NCBI RefSeq assembly: GCF_900099895.1
Contig: NZ_FNDY01000024.1
Location: 1-64,000 of the forward strand
Reading direction: 5' to 3'
DNA length: 64,000 nucleotides
DNA from: Paenibacillus naphthalenovorans
GTDB lineage: Bacteria > Bacillota > Bacilli > Paenibacillales > NBRC-103111
A model generated the notes under the pieces. It saw only the letters and a list, made by a program, of their open reading frames with translations. It did no database searches and was not told the DNA's origin. This document shows, one piece after another, positions 32,265 through 40,938 of this stretch; the first letter of the stretch is position 1, and every line of letters begins with the position of its first letter. The translations under genes and the position numbers were made by a program.

Positions 32265-33914
32265 TTAGTTGGTCACCCCTGCCGCTTTCCGGGCTTCTTC
32301 CGGCAGTAGAGAATATTTATGAATGATGCCGAAGCCGGGGGATTCCACCCAGCGGTCAAACTTGTCCGCGCGGTAAGCGTAATTTTCCGTCGGGTAATAC
32401 AGAACGAGGCTGGTAGGCTGGCGGTTGAACAGAGCCTGCATCTCAAACGATATTTCTTTGCGTTTGTCGATATTGGCTTCGGCCATCCATTTTTTCGTCA
32501 GCTCGTCCATTTCAGGGTATGCCAGTCCTTTGGACCATAGATAGCCCGAGCGATGCGACATGACGAACTGGTCCGGGTCCGCCACGCCGTGCGGTCCGAT
32601 GCTGCCTACATACATGTCGAATTTGCGCGATTGTCCGAGCGTTCCGATCGTTGCCGAGTCGAGCACCTCAACGGTGGTTTTGATGCCCACATTGGCGAAC
32701 TGCTGCTTCAGCAGCTCGGCCGAACGAATCCAGCCCGGTTCCGTCGACGAGACTTTGATCGAAAAATCAAGCGCCTGACCCGCAGGCGTTTCCCGAACGC
32801 CGTCTCCATTGCGGTCCACATAGTTCAACTGATCCAACACCGCTTTGGCTTTGTCCGCATCAAACGGTGTGCTCAGGGTCGGGCTTGTCCATGGCGAGTC
32901 CGGATGCGGATACCCCTGCAGACCCGGCCTTCCTTCTCCGAGCAGGACCGTGTCCGTAATCGCCTTGCGGTCAACGGCCAGCGATAACGCTTCTCTGAAT
33001 TTCGGCTCGTTAAACGGCTCTTTTTCGAAGTTGATGCGAACCTCGGTCAGCGACAGCTCCTTCGTGCCTGCGACCTTCATATTCGGCAATTTTTTGAACG
33101 ATTCCAGCAGCTCCGGCGGCACACCCCGGGAAGCGGCGTCTACTTCACCGGCACGCAGCGCGTTGAACATCGCCGTCGGATCTTTGATGATCGGCATGAC
33201 CAGCGAGTCAACGAGCGGACGGCCCTTGAAATAATCCGGATTCGCCTCCAATTTATAATATTGATCCGGCTTGTACTCCGTCAGCTTGTACGGGCCCGTA
33301 CCGACGGGCAGCTCCGTAAATTTGCGCGGATTCTCGACTTTTTCCCAAATATGCTTGGGGAGGATCGGCAAATCGGCCATCGTGATGCTTGCCAGCGACG
33401 GGCATGCGTAGGCGCAGGTGAAACGCACGGTGGAGGCATCCTCCGCTTCGATCTTTTCCACGCGGGGAACCTCGCTGACATGATGAGTGTAGCGGTTGGA
33501 CGGACCGTCCCGGTAATACTCAAACGTGAACTTAACATCTTCGGCCGTAAAAGGCTGACCGTCATGCCACTTGATGCCGGAACGCAGCTTCACGACCCAG
33601 TTGAGGTCGTCCACCTGTGTGGCCGATTCGGCCAGCCACGGCTGCGGTTCCTTGACGAACGGCGAAGGCGCGAACAGCTTGTCATACACCAGCTCCAGCA
33701 AACTCTCATTGCCTGAGCTCAAATACAAATTGAGCGGACCGACATCGCCCGGTACGGCGATTTTCAATTCGGGAATGCTCTGCTCGACGGGCTTGGCCTC
33801 AGCCCCCTTCGGATCAACAGATTCAGCCGTCTTGGATTGGCATCCGGCCATAAGCACGGACAGCGCAACAAGACCGGCCATGACCGGACGTATGAAGTGA
33901 CGACGAGATAACAT
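32265..33914 (-). CDS. Family 5 extracellular solute-binding lipoprotein
   Basis: Lipoprotein of 549 residues: signal peptide with LMAGC (cysteine 25), linker, then SBP_bac_5 landmarks: VVKLRSGIKWHDGQPFTAEDVKFTFEYY, LPVGTGPYKLTEYKPDQYYKLEANPDYFKG, VRINFEKEPFNEPKFREALSLAVDRKAI. Homologues bind peptides, nickel chelates or opine-type metallophores. A preceding AGGAGGG sets the start. It is the first gene of the operon and its promoter carries a Fur-like box, so an iron-related or other metal chelate is the most economical ligand guess. Confidence 0.9.
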   Translation of the reverse strand: MLSRRHFIRPVMAGLVALSVLMAGCQSKTAESVDPKGAEAKPVEQSIPELKIAVPGDVGPLNLYLSSGNESLLELVYDKLFAPSPFVKEPQPWLAESATQVDDLNWVVKLRSGIKWHDGQPFTAEDVKFTFEYYRDGPSNRYTHHVSEVPRVEKIEAEDASTVRFTCAYACPSLASITMADLPILPKHIWEKVENPRKFTELPVGTGPYKLTEYKPDQYYKLEANPDYFKGRPLVDSLVMPIIKDPTAMFNALRAGEVDAASRGVPPELLESFKKLPNMKVAGTKELSLTEVRINFEKEPFNEPKFREALSLAVDRKAITDTVLLGEGRPGLQGYPHPDSPWTSPTLSTPFDADKAKAVLDQLNYVDRNGDGVRETPAGQALDFSIKVSSTEPGWIRSAELLKQQFANVGIKTTVEVLDSATIGTLGQSRKFDMYVGSIGPHGVADPDQFVMSHRSGYLWSKGLAYPEMDELTKKWMAEANIDKRKEISFEMQALFNRQPTSLVLYYPTENYAYRADKFDRWVESPGFGIIHKYSLLPEEARKAAGVTN

Positions 33915-33969
33915 GCAGCGAACCCTCCTGTATTTTTATAAATAATGATGTATGGGCGATAACAAAATC

Positions 33970-34002
33970 ATCATAGTTCAAGTGATAATGAATATCAATA
34001 TC
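33970..34002 (-). promoter_or_regulatory. Promoter with Fur-like box, importer/FtsEX-like operon
   Basis: On the minus strand, TTGATA (33998-33993), a 17-base spacer and TATGAT (33975-33970) form a good promoter 56 bases before the lipoprotein gene. GATATTGATATTCATTATC (34002-33984) matches the 19-bp Fur box consensus GATAATGATAATCATTATC at 17 positions and covers the -35 element. Fur with iron would block this promoter. Confidence 0.75.
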
Positions 34003-34602
34003 AACTAAAAAGGGGTTGAATCGAATTATCACGTCGTTTATGGTCCTCAGCCACTCGTATTATTTTTTTCAATACATCGATTAAAAAAACGAATCAGATC
34101 GACGGCAGAAAGCGGCGGGGCTTCAAAGAAAAGTGTGTCGAACAACCAAGGGGCATCTAGCTCATCAATGATTCCAAAACGGAGCCCCAGGCGCGCGTAT
34201 CGGCGCTGCGGGGCGGTCGCTCGAACCCCAAGGCTTCATTACAATCCGACGATGACAAATTTCCTAAACGACAAGAAAACCTGACCGCCGGCCAAGCCTT
34301 TGTCCAAACTCACACCTTGTGCACCAAGAGCAAAAGATACGGATTCCGACCGCTCTTAAGCTTGTATTTCCATAAATGTATGAAGCCGTAATGGCACGGC
34401 CTCAAAGGCGGCCCGTAAACGTTCCGCCTTCCTTCTCTATCGCCTATGATTGGGTCACTCTACCGCCCCTCTGCTGCTCTAACAGACCACGCTAGGCCCG
34501 GTTCTCTCTCCGGTCATGAGCGGCGGTTCCCGCTTTAACGATAGCGTCGGCTCCGGACGAATCGTACCCGAATGTTTATTCGATCCGGAGCGCGCGTCTC
34601 TT
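34003..34602. other. 600-bp gene-free stretch between the importer promoter and LysR gene
   Basis: No convincing gene. On the minus strand an open stretch of about 60 codons (roughly 34250-34046) is preceded by stops and has no start signal. It may be the tail of a lost gene or chance. Composition resembles the surroundings; no repeats or terminators stand out. Confidence 0.4.
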
Positions 34603-35496
34603 TTACTGAACGCCGAAATATCGCTTGACCTCATGACAAAACGTAAATTCCGTTTCGGTAAGGGGGGTCTGTTTGCGGATCACAATGCCGTTATTCCGCC
34701 TAATCGGCAGGGAGGCAACGCTTTTGAACGCAAGCTCGCCCTTGGCCACTTCGGCTTCAACGGCTTTAAACGGCAGAAAAGCAAGGCCCAGATGCGATTT
34801 GACGGCCTGCTTGATCATGTCAAAATTGCTCATTTGCAAAAATCGCACCTTGACCCGCTGCCGTTCAAGCTCGGTAATAATATATTCCTGGAGATAATGA
34901 CTTCGCGGCAGCAGCAGCGTCTCGTTGCGCAGATCCCGGGAGTATACGACCTTTCTGCCTGTTAACGGATGATTGGGAGGGACAACCAGAGGAAACTCAT
35001 CATGAAACAATACGTGCACGTCAAAATTGGCATGAATGTAATCATCTTCCGGGTAGACGGGCATCAATGCAAAATTCGTCCGCCCCTGTTGCAGCGCGCT
35101 TCTCAGCTCCGTATAGCAGTGGGTATGCACCTCCAGCGCCTGCTTCGGGTATTCCTGGTGAAAGCTGCTCAAAATGTCCGAAAAAAAATACGCCCCGATA
35201 TAACTGCTGACGTAGATGGCTAATATATCTTGTCTTTCCGCATCCTTCATTTTGACCGCTGCTTCTTCGACCAACTGCGTGATCTGCTTGGCATACTGCA
35301 GGAAAATTTCTCCCTGCCTCGTTAATTGGACGTTTTTTCCCGATCGGTGGAACAGCTTGCACTGGAACTGCTCTTCCAACTGCTGGATATGGTTGCTGAT
35401 GGTCGGCTGCGAGCAATAAAGGCGCTTGGCCGTCTCCATAAACGACCGGCATTGCGCAAGCACAAGGAAGGTTTCTATTTTTTCCAATGTTTTCAA
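34603..35496 (-). CDS. LysR-family transcriptional regulator with Fur-box promoter
   Basis: Regulator of 297 residues: winged helix MKTLEKIETFLVLAQCRSFMETAKRLYCSQPTISNHIQQLEEQFQCKLFHR, then an effector-binding domain. The start is TTG at 35496 after GAGGTGG. It is the next gene upstream of the importer/FtsEX-like operon on the same strand, separated by about 690 bases. Its own promoter has a near-perfect Fur box, so it would be made under iron limitation. It is the obvious candidate for a second, ligand-specific control of the operon. Confidence 0.9.
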   Translation of the reverse strand: MKTLEKIETFLVLAQCRSFMETAKRLYCSQPTISNHIQQLEEQFQCKLFHRSGKNVQLTRQGEIFLQYAKQITQLVEEAAVKMKDAERQDILAIYVSSYIGAYFFSDILSSFHQEYPKQALEVHTHCYTELRSALQQGRTNFALMPVYPEDDYIHANFDVHVLFHDEFPLVVPPNHPLTGRKVVYSRDLRNETLLLPRSHYLQEYIITELERQRVKVRFLQMSNFDMIKQAVKSHLGLAFLPFKAVEAEVAKGELAFKSVASLPIRRNNGIVIRKQTPLTETEFTFCHEVKRYFGVQ

Positions 35497-35535
35497 AACA
35501 AACCACCTCGATTATCAAAGAACACAGCTTATATT

Positions 35536-35569
35536 GATAAAGATTATCATTATCATTTAATAAAGTCAA
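35536..35569 (-). promoter_or_regulatory. Promoter with Fur box, LysR gene
   Basis: GATAAAGATTATCATTATC (plus strand, 35536-35554) matches the Fur consensus at 18 of 19 positions. On the minus strand TTGACT (35569-35564), a 17-base spacer and TAATCT (35546-35541) form a promoter overlapped by the box. Confidence 0.75.
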
Positions 35570-35909
35570 TCGGACTTGCATCATTATCCCTTCTTTTCAT
35601 CTCTTTTCATTCCTAAACCGACTCGCATCGCAGTGAAAGGCCTTCTTTATCCGGGCTGCGTTCGCACCGCAAGCAGAGTGGCGGCTCGGATTCGTTAAGC
35701 ATCGAATTTTAACTCGCATTTTGCAGGTCGTTGATAAATGGACGTTATGCCATCTGGTCTTTCCCCATTCGCCAAATGGATTCCGTCTGTACGTATCGTT
35801 CCGTCAGCTAACCATACCGATCTTTGCAGAGCCAAACTATAAAGAATATCACTTCTTTGACAAGGGAATACTGAGATTGGTTTTAACAAATATTAGGAGA
35901 TGACTATGG
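35570..35909. other. Intergenic stretch before the duplicated-domain protein
   Basis: No gene seen. A TTGACA at 35857-35862 could be a -35 element for the gene at 35910, but no good -10 follows at 17 bases. The right half becomes A+T-rich, like the gene it precedes. Confidence 0.35.
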
Positions 35910-37484
35910 ATGGACAAAGATGAAATCATTACTAAACTTTCTGGAGAAATCATCGGTGCTGTTTTAGAACATAACGCAAAAATAAAACAAACCAACGAGA
36001 TATCCGACAGAATCCGAAATTACATTAATGAACTGGGTGACAATATAAAAACATACATTCTTGAACATTCGTTAAATCAATATCAAGGTAAAATTGACTG
36101 GTACCACGAAGAGTACTCTCAAATCATCATTAAACATCTGGAAGGTATCGACGCAGCGGATGTAACCGGCAGAAAATTAAACGAGTTGATCAACAAAATC
36201 GGTGAAGTGACAAGAGAAATCGAACAAGTTTTTGAAGAAAACATGGACTTTTATACAGACCATGTACATCCTGTAATGGTCGCTGCAGTGACGCTGCAGA
36301 TAGCCGTTTATTCCGAATTAAGCAAAAGATGCGGGGACTATACCGGTCAATTATTCATTTTAAGATCAATGGTATACTTTCTGGAGAAAACCAAAAAATT
36401 TTATGAGCACAAATATGCCAAAAGCCTAGATCGGAACAACAACTATATGGATCATAGTTTACATCCCGATTTTGAAACTTACAAAAAGCTTGTTAACCAC
36501 AGAAAGGAACTCGAACATCAGCGATATGTGCAATGGATTAATTTAAACGGCGATTTTAAATTTAAGGCAACGGATGAAGCTCCTGCATACGGGAACTTTA
36601 CTTTTGACAGATGCCCTAATTATGCAATAAAAGAAGTTGAAAATAAGGTTAATGCGCTGGCTGTAAACAACAAGGATGGGAGACTTGATAATCCAAGCAT
36701 TATCAAAGATGTGCATGATATTCCGGCAAGGTCCTCAAGTACGTTTACAGTGACGATGAAATCAACGATTCCCAATCGCACCTTGCAGCTCGCCATTCAT
36801 GAATTAACTCAGGGGGAGTATGTCAATGGCGCGGCCGAAAACAAGGTTGCCGGTGAAGATTGGTCGGAACATTCAATAAAATATGAAAAACAAAGGGATG
36901 ATACGTTCCTGAGATTTGAAATATACTGGTTTGACAAAGCGGAAGACGATCTGTTAATACGTCATACTTACGTGGATTTCACTCAAGTTGAACCGCTTGT
37001 TCCCGATATAAAGTATGCTGAAATATTGCCGTTTCCCGATTATTGCTCGCTGAGGCACAGATCAACCCATAAAGCCGTGTATTTTCATGCGGATCCCCAT
37101 TACGCTTCAAGCTTGTACTGCGCGGCTAATGATGCGGAAAAGACATTTGCCAGTCCGAGTGTATATTTCGACCTGGTGATGATGTGGGCCAGCGATTGGG
37201 CCAGATTAGACGTAACATTTGAAGCTTATCTGAAAACCCGCAAAGACATCGGCCGCGAAATCCACTTATGCATTCATGAACTGCATCCGCTGGGAGAGGG
37301 AAATTACGATATCAAAAATAGCGTATGGTCTCCAGCATTCAGGCTGACAAATGATTGGAAACGATATCATTTAACTTGCATTAGACAGCATCACACGCAT
37401 ATCCGGTGCGAAATCTATTGGAGTGATCATGACGAGGTCGATATGATGCTGCGGGATGCTCGGGTTCATTTTACCGTTAAATGA
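35910..37484 (+). CDS. Unrecognised 524-residue protein with helical N-terminus and a duplicated C-terminal domain
   Basis: No signal peptide or membrane segment. Residues about 1-210 are strongly helical and charged. The rest contains two related units of about 110 residues. Unit 1 has LQLAIHELTQGEYVNG, a DWSEHSIKY segment, DTFLRFEIYWFDKAEDDLLIRHTYVDF. Unit 2 has IHLCIHELHPLGEGNYD, NDWKRYHLTCI, HIRCEIYWSDHDEVDMMLRDARVHF. The shared IHEL, EIYW and D-D-hydrophobic-L-R pattern is clear. The build, a helical bundle plus repeated beta domains, resembles some pore-forming insecticidal toxins, but I do not recognise the family. Codon usage is A+T-richer than the neighbours, suggesting transfer. AGGAGA precedes the ATG. 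Confidence 0.65.
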   Translation: MDKDEIITKLSGEIIGAVLEHNAKIKQTNEISDRIRNYINELGDNIKTYILEHSLNQYQGKIDWYHEEYSQIIIKHLEGIDAADVTGRKLNELINKIGEVTREIEQVFEENMDFYTDHVHPVMVAAVTLQIAVYSELSKRCGDYTGQLFILRSMVYFLEKTKKFYEHKYAKSLDRNNNYMDHSLHPDFETYKKLVNHRKELEHQRYVQWINLNGDFKFKATDEAPAYGNFTFDRCPNYAIKEVENKVNALAVNNKDGRLDNPSIIKDVHDIPARSSSTFTVTMKSTIPNRTLQLAIHELTQGEYVNGAAENKVAGEDWSEHSIKYEKQRDDTFLRFEIYWFDKAEDDLLIRHTYVDFTQVEPLVPDIKYAEILPFPDYCSLRHRSTHKAVYFHADPHYASSLYCAANDAEKTFASPSVYFDLVMMWASDWARLDVTFEAYLKTRKDIGREIHLCIHELHPLGEGNYDIKNSVWSPAFRLTNDWKRYHLTCIRQHHTHIRCEIYWSDHDEVDMMLRDARVHFTVK

Positions 37485-37548
37485 ATAAATAAGCCGAGGA
37501 AAAACAGGGCGTGATGCCTGCGTTTCACTCGGCCGGTAAGCAAGCTGA

Positions 37549-38002
37549 TTAAGCTTTAGGCGACGTTTTTGCATTCCTCATTCGAATCATGGAGAAATTT
37601 ACGGTTGATTCAAGAACAGCGTTTTGCAGCGGGATTAACGACGGCGTAATCCGAAGCTCGATATCGCAGCGAAAAAGTCAGCGCAAAAGATCCCCCTTGG
37701 GCAATACCGGAACACCGCCTGCCGCAAGGATGGCTTCAATCGCGGCGACAGCGTCTGCATAGGGTATGGGCATATTTTTTCACTTGCTCCCAAGTGATTT
37801 GATAGCCTTCCCGGACCAATCGCTCCACCATGCTTCTCGACGCTTCGTGCCTTGGTTCGACGGTCGGTTGGCAAAGTCCGGTCAAGGCGGGATGATCGGG
37901 TTCCACATAGTATCCCAGAATGTGCGCCCTTTTACCGCGATTGCGATCCGCCGCAGAAATCTCAATCGTTTGGGATTTCAAATGTTCCAGCCCCGTATCC
38001 AT
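37549..38002 (-). pseudogene. Decayed PHP-domain phosphoesterase fragment
   Basis: From 38002 the frame reads IEISAADRNRGKRAHILGYYVEPDHPAL and MVERLVREGYQITWEQV, which belongs to the middle of a PHP-domain phosphoesterase; the N-terminal metal-binding part is missing. The frame ends at 37736. The continuation ADAVAAIEAILAAGG appears in a second frame and a further piece (ending NAKTSPKA, stop at 37549) in a third. At least two frameshifts and a 5' truncation make it non-functional. Confidence 0.65.
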
Positions 38003-38271
38003 GTCTTTCCTTTTGATCTAGCGTTATCTTTCTGCCGCGAAGTATGGAAATTTCTTTATGATCCTCATTAATAAAATCCGGCAACTTTTTGTTGGTTATA
38101 TTCATTTTATTGTAAAAGGACCCGTCTTATTATGGGATTCGTTTAATAAAAGCATAAAGTCAACCGTCAATAATTTCGTTTCTCCATGTTGAACATAATT
38201 TACCATTGATTTTTCCTGATCAAACGATTTCGTTTTCCCAGTGTTCGGATCATTTGTCCCAACCTATGCGG

Positions 38272-38367
38272 CTATACAAAATGTCTTACGATGGACAGCA
38301 GGAGCAGAAAGGCGATGCCAAAGCAGAGGCGCATCAGCCATTTATCCTGACGATCAAACACATTCAC
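38272..38367 (-). CDS. CydX/CydS-like small subunit of cytochrome bd-type oxidase
   Basis: A 31-residue reading frame, MNVFDRQDKWLMRLCFGIAF followed by a hydrophobic run and a basic end, read from GTG at 38367. The GTG overlaps the cydB stop as GTGA, the same coupling seen throughout this genome, and GGGGGAG precedes it. It predicts a single membrane helix. Cytochrome bd oxidases often carry a 30-40-residue third subunit (CydX in proteobacteria, CydS in Geobacillus) encoded directly after cydB. Position, size and topology fit; sequence similarity was not tested. Confidence 0.65.
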   Translation of the reverse strand: MNVFDRQDKWLMRLCFGIAFLLLLSIVRHFV

Positions 38368-39380
38368 GGCGACTCCCCCTTCACATATCGGGCATTGAAC
38401 AAAAACAGCCTAAGCAGCAGAACGAGCGACGGGACAAGCAGGACAAAACCGGCAGCAAATGCCACGACCAGCGCGCGCCCCATGGCCGGGTTCGTCACGC
38501 CGCCATACAGCGTCAAATAAGGGTAGAGCAAATAAGGAAGATGGGAAATGCCGTAACCGAAAAAAGCGAAGGCGAACTGCAGCATGACCATCACAAAAGC
38601 GACGCCATAGTATCTTCTTTGCCAAATCAGCCAAACCGCAATCGCAAAGCTGATGAGCGAGAGCCCGAACAGCCACCACACGTCCAGCGTGCGCTGAAAA
38701 TGCTCCAGGTTATGATTCCGAAGGGCAATAAAGACAAACAGGCTGGAAATGATCGTCGGAATGCCGCCCCACAAGGCAAACCGGCGCATCTGTTCGAGCG
38801 CTCCCGCATCTTCCGCGCGAGCCGCGTAATAGGTCAAAAACGTCGAACTGATGAACAACACGCTTGACATGGCGAGCAGCACAACCGCCCAGGAGTACGC
38901 ACTGTAAAACAGCTCCTCCAGCAGCAAGGTGACATGGTTTCCCTGAACGGTCAAAAAGCCTCCCTCCGAGATGGTGAACACCGTGGATAAAGAGGCGGGT
39001 ATGAGCAGCCCTGTGGCTCCGTAAGCGAGCAGGTAGAAGGAATTTTTCTTTGCGCCATAATTCGCAAATGCGTAGAACGACCCCCGAATGGCGAGCAAAA
39101 TGAGCGCAATGCTGCCGGGAATGAGCAACGCCGTCCCATAATAAAATGCGGTTTCCGGAAAGAAGCCGACGATACCGACGAAAAAAAACACAAAAAAAAC
39201 GTTGGTCACTTCCCAGACCGGGGACAAGTACCTGGAAATCACGGGCCCGATGACCGATTCCACACCGCTCACCCGGCTGTAATAAGCGTAGAATCCCGCC
39301 CCAAAATCAATGGAACCCACAATCAGGTAGCCATACAGAAAGCTCCAGAGAATGGTGATGCCAAGCTGTTCGATCGACAT
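38364..39380 (-). CDS. cydB: Cytochrome bd-type quinol oxidase subunit II
   Basis: Membrane protein of 338 residues with about eight to nine helices. The N-terminal segment ILWSFLYGYLIVGSIDFGAGFYAYYSR carries the glycine- and acid-containing first helix of CydB. RYLSPVWEVTNVFFVFFFVGIVGFFPE matches the family region near helix 2. The ATG at 39380 follows GGAGGT; a longer frame upstream is a shadow. It is 13 bases after cydA. It supports the haem-containing subunit in oxygen reduction. Confidence 0.88.
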   Translation of the reverse strand: MSIEQLGITILWSFLYGYLIVGSIDFGAGFYAYYSRVSGVESVIGPVISRYLSPVWEVTNVFFVFFFVGIVGFFPETAFYYGTALLIPGSIALILLAIRGSFYAFANYGAKKNSFYLLAYGATGLLIPASLSTVFTISEGGFLTVQGNHVTLLLEELFYSAYSWAVVLLAMSSVLFISSTFLTYYAARAEDAGALEQMRRFALWGGIPTIISSLFVFIALRNHNLEHFQRTLDVWWLFGLSLISFAIAVWLIWQRRYYGVAFVMVMLQFAFAFFGYGISHLPYLLYPYLTLYGGVTNPAMGRALVVAFAAGFVLLVPSLVLLLRLFLFNARYVKGESP

Positions 39381-39393
39381 GTCTGTGACCTCC

Positions 39394-40722
39394 TCACAAG
39401 ATGATGCGGCGTGTTTCCAGTTCCATCTCGGCCGGTTTGTTGCGGAACAACCGGGCCAGCACGAACAGGCACACGATACCCAGCACGGCATACAAGCCGG
39501 CAAATAGCCAAAATGCAACGCTAACGTGAGCGTTCGTGGTCGCCGCATCGGATACGCGCATATATCCCCGCATGATCCATGGCTGTCTTCCAACCTCCGC
39601 ATAAAACCATCCGAGTTCGATGGCAAGCAAGGATAGCGGACCTCCAGCTAAAATGCCGACCAATATCCAGCGATTGTAAGCATTCCTCCGTTTCAGCCAT
39701 AACAGCGCAAGAAAAAGGACGGGAACGGCCAGCAAATAAAATCCGATACCGACCATGGCATCAAACAAATAATGGACATAGAGCGGAGGCCATTCGTCTT
39801 TTGGAAATTCATTTAAACCGACAACCAGGCCGTCAGGATGGTGGGTTGCGAGCAGACTGAGCGCCCAAGGGATTTCAATGGCCCCGGTCACCTCTTGCGT
39901 TGCCGGGTTCAATCGGCCTCCGATGATCAGGGGAGCTCTGCTGCCGCTCTCAAAATGCCACTCGGCAGCAGCGAGCTTCTCCGGCTGCTCCGCGGCCAGA
40001 AACCGGGCGGAGATGTCCCCGATTCCAATCGTTACGACGGCCAGGATAAGGCCGGCAGTCATATTCAGGCGAATCGATTTGCGGTAATAATCGTCCTTTC
40101 GTCCCCTGAGCATGGCGAAGGCGGCAATCATGGCCAAAAGAAAAGCGGCGGTTAGGTAAGCGGATGACAATACGTGCGCCACCTTTGACGGAGCGGCTGG
40201 ATTGAACATGGCTGCCAGCGGATCGATGTTCGTCAACTTCCCGTTTTCAAAGGTGAATCCTTGCGGCGTATTCATAAACGCATTGACGGTCGTAATAAAC
40301 AGCGCGGAACCGGATGAACCGATGATGATCGGAAGGGTGAGCAGCCAGTGTATATAAGGATTGGAGAATCGGTCCCAGGTGTAGAGATAGATGCCGAGAA
40401 ATATCGCCTCGAAGAAAAACGCGAACGTCTCCATAAACAACGGCAAACCAATCACATTGCCTGCCAATCTCATAAATTCCGGCCACAGCAAACTGAGCTG
40501 AAGACCAATGCATGTCCCGGTGACGACACCGACGGCCACCGTGATCACAAAGCCCCGGGCCCATCTTCGGGCCATGAGCGAATAATGTACGTCCTTCTTC
40601 CGAATACCTATCCATTCGGCCATGGAAATGAAAACCGGAACGCCCACCCCGACCGTCGCAAACAAAATATGAAAAGCCAGCGTCATTTCCGTTAAGCCGC
40701 GGCTCCAATCGACCGTTCCCAC
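39394..40722 (-). CDS. cydA: Cytochrome bd-type quinol oxidase subunit I
   Basis: Haem-bearing subunit of 442 residues. LAFHILFATVGVGVPVFISMAEW includes the His18-type haem ligand, QLSLLWPEFM and EAIFLGIYLYTWDRF mark helices 3-4, AHVLSSAYLTAAFLLA holds the second histidine, and GWFYAEVGRQPWI is the invariant quinol-side motif. The region between helices 6 and 7 is short, as in the short-Q-loop class usual for Firmicutes. Start GTG at 40722 after a G-rich site. It is divergent from the TetR gene. Confidence 0.9.
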   Translation of the reverse strand: MGTVDWSRGLTEMTLAFHILFATVGVGVPVFISMAEWIGIRKKDVHYSLMARRWARGFVITVAVGVVTGTCIGLQLSLLWPEFMRLAGNVIGLPLFMETFAFFFEAIFLGIYLYTWDRFSNPYIHWLLTLPIIIGSSGSALFITTVNAFMNTPQGFTFENGKLTNIDPLAAMFNPAAPSKVAHVLSSAYLTAAFLLAMIAAFAMLRGRKDDYYRKSIRLNMTAGLILAVVTIGIGDISARFLAAEQPEKLAAAEWHFESGSRAPLIIGGRLNPATQEVTGAIEIPWALSLLATHHPDGLVVGLNEFPKDEWPPLYVHYLFDAMVGIGFYLLAVPVLFLALLWLKRRNAYNRWILVGILAGGPLSLLAIELGWFYAEVGRQPWIMRGYMRVSDAATTNAHVSVAFWLFAGLYAVLGIVCLFVLARLFRNKPAEMELETRRIIL

Positions 40723-40898
40723 GTTGTATCCCCCCCAAGACTAAAGGCAATTGGGCAAACTGAACCCGTACTCTGCTCATTTCATAATGGTTACTATACC
40801 CAAGGAAATCATTTGTATGCGGCGGAATCCGGTACAGAAAGGAACCTCATCCTCCACACAGCCCCTTGTTTTTTTCCCGCAGATCTGGTTATATCTAT

Positions 40899-40922
40899 AT
40901 TAGACCGGACGGTCAGTTTAAT
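40899..40922. promoter_or_regulatory. TetR operator copy 1 (before the tetR-like gene)
   Basis: A 24-bp sequence with the palindromic core GACCGGACGGTC, 17 bases before the TetR gene. It is identical base for base to 41546-41569, before the MFS gene. The core is of the type bound by TetR dimers. Confidence 0.8.
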
Positions 40923-40938
40923 ATCTGAGGTGAACGAT

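Noticed and set aside
34046-34250. Possible 60-codon gene on the minus strand
   Set aside because: No start codon with a ribosome site, double stops just upstream, no family resemblance. Mentioned only as a possible gene remnant.
37486-37545. Terminator after the duplicated-domain protein
   Set aside because: GCCGAG/CTCGGC arms exist but are far apart with a poor interior and no U-run, so I do not call it.
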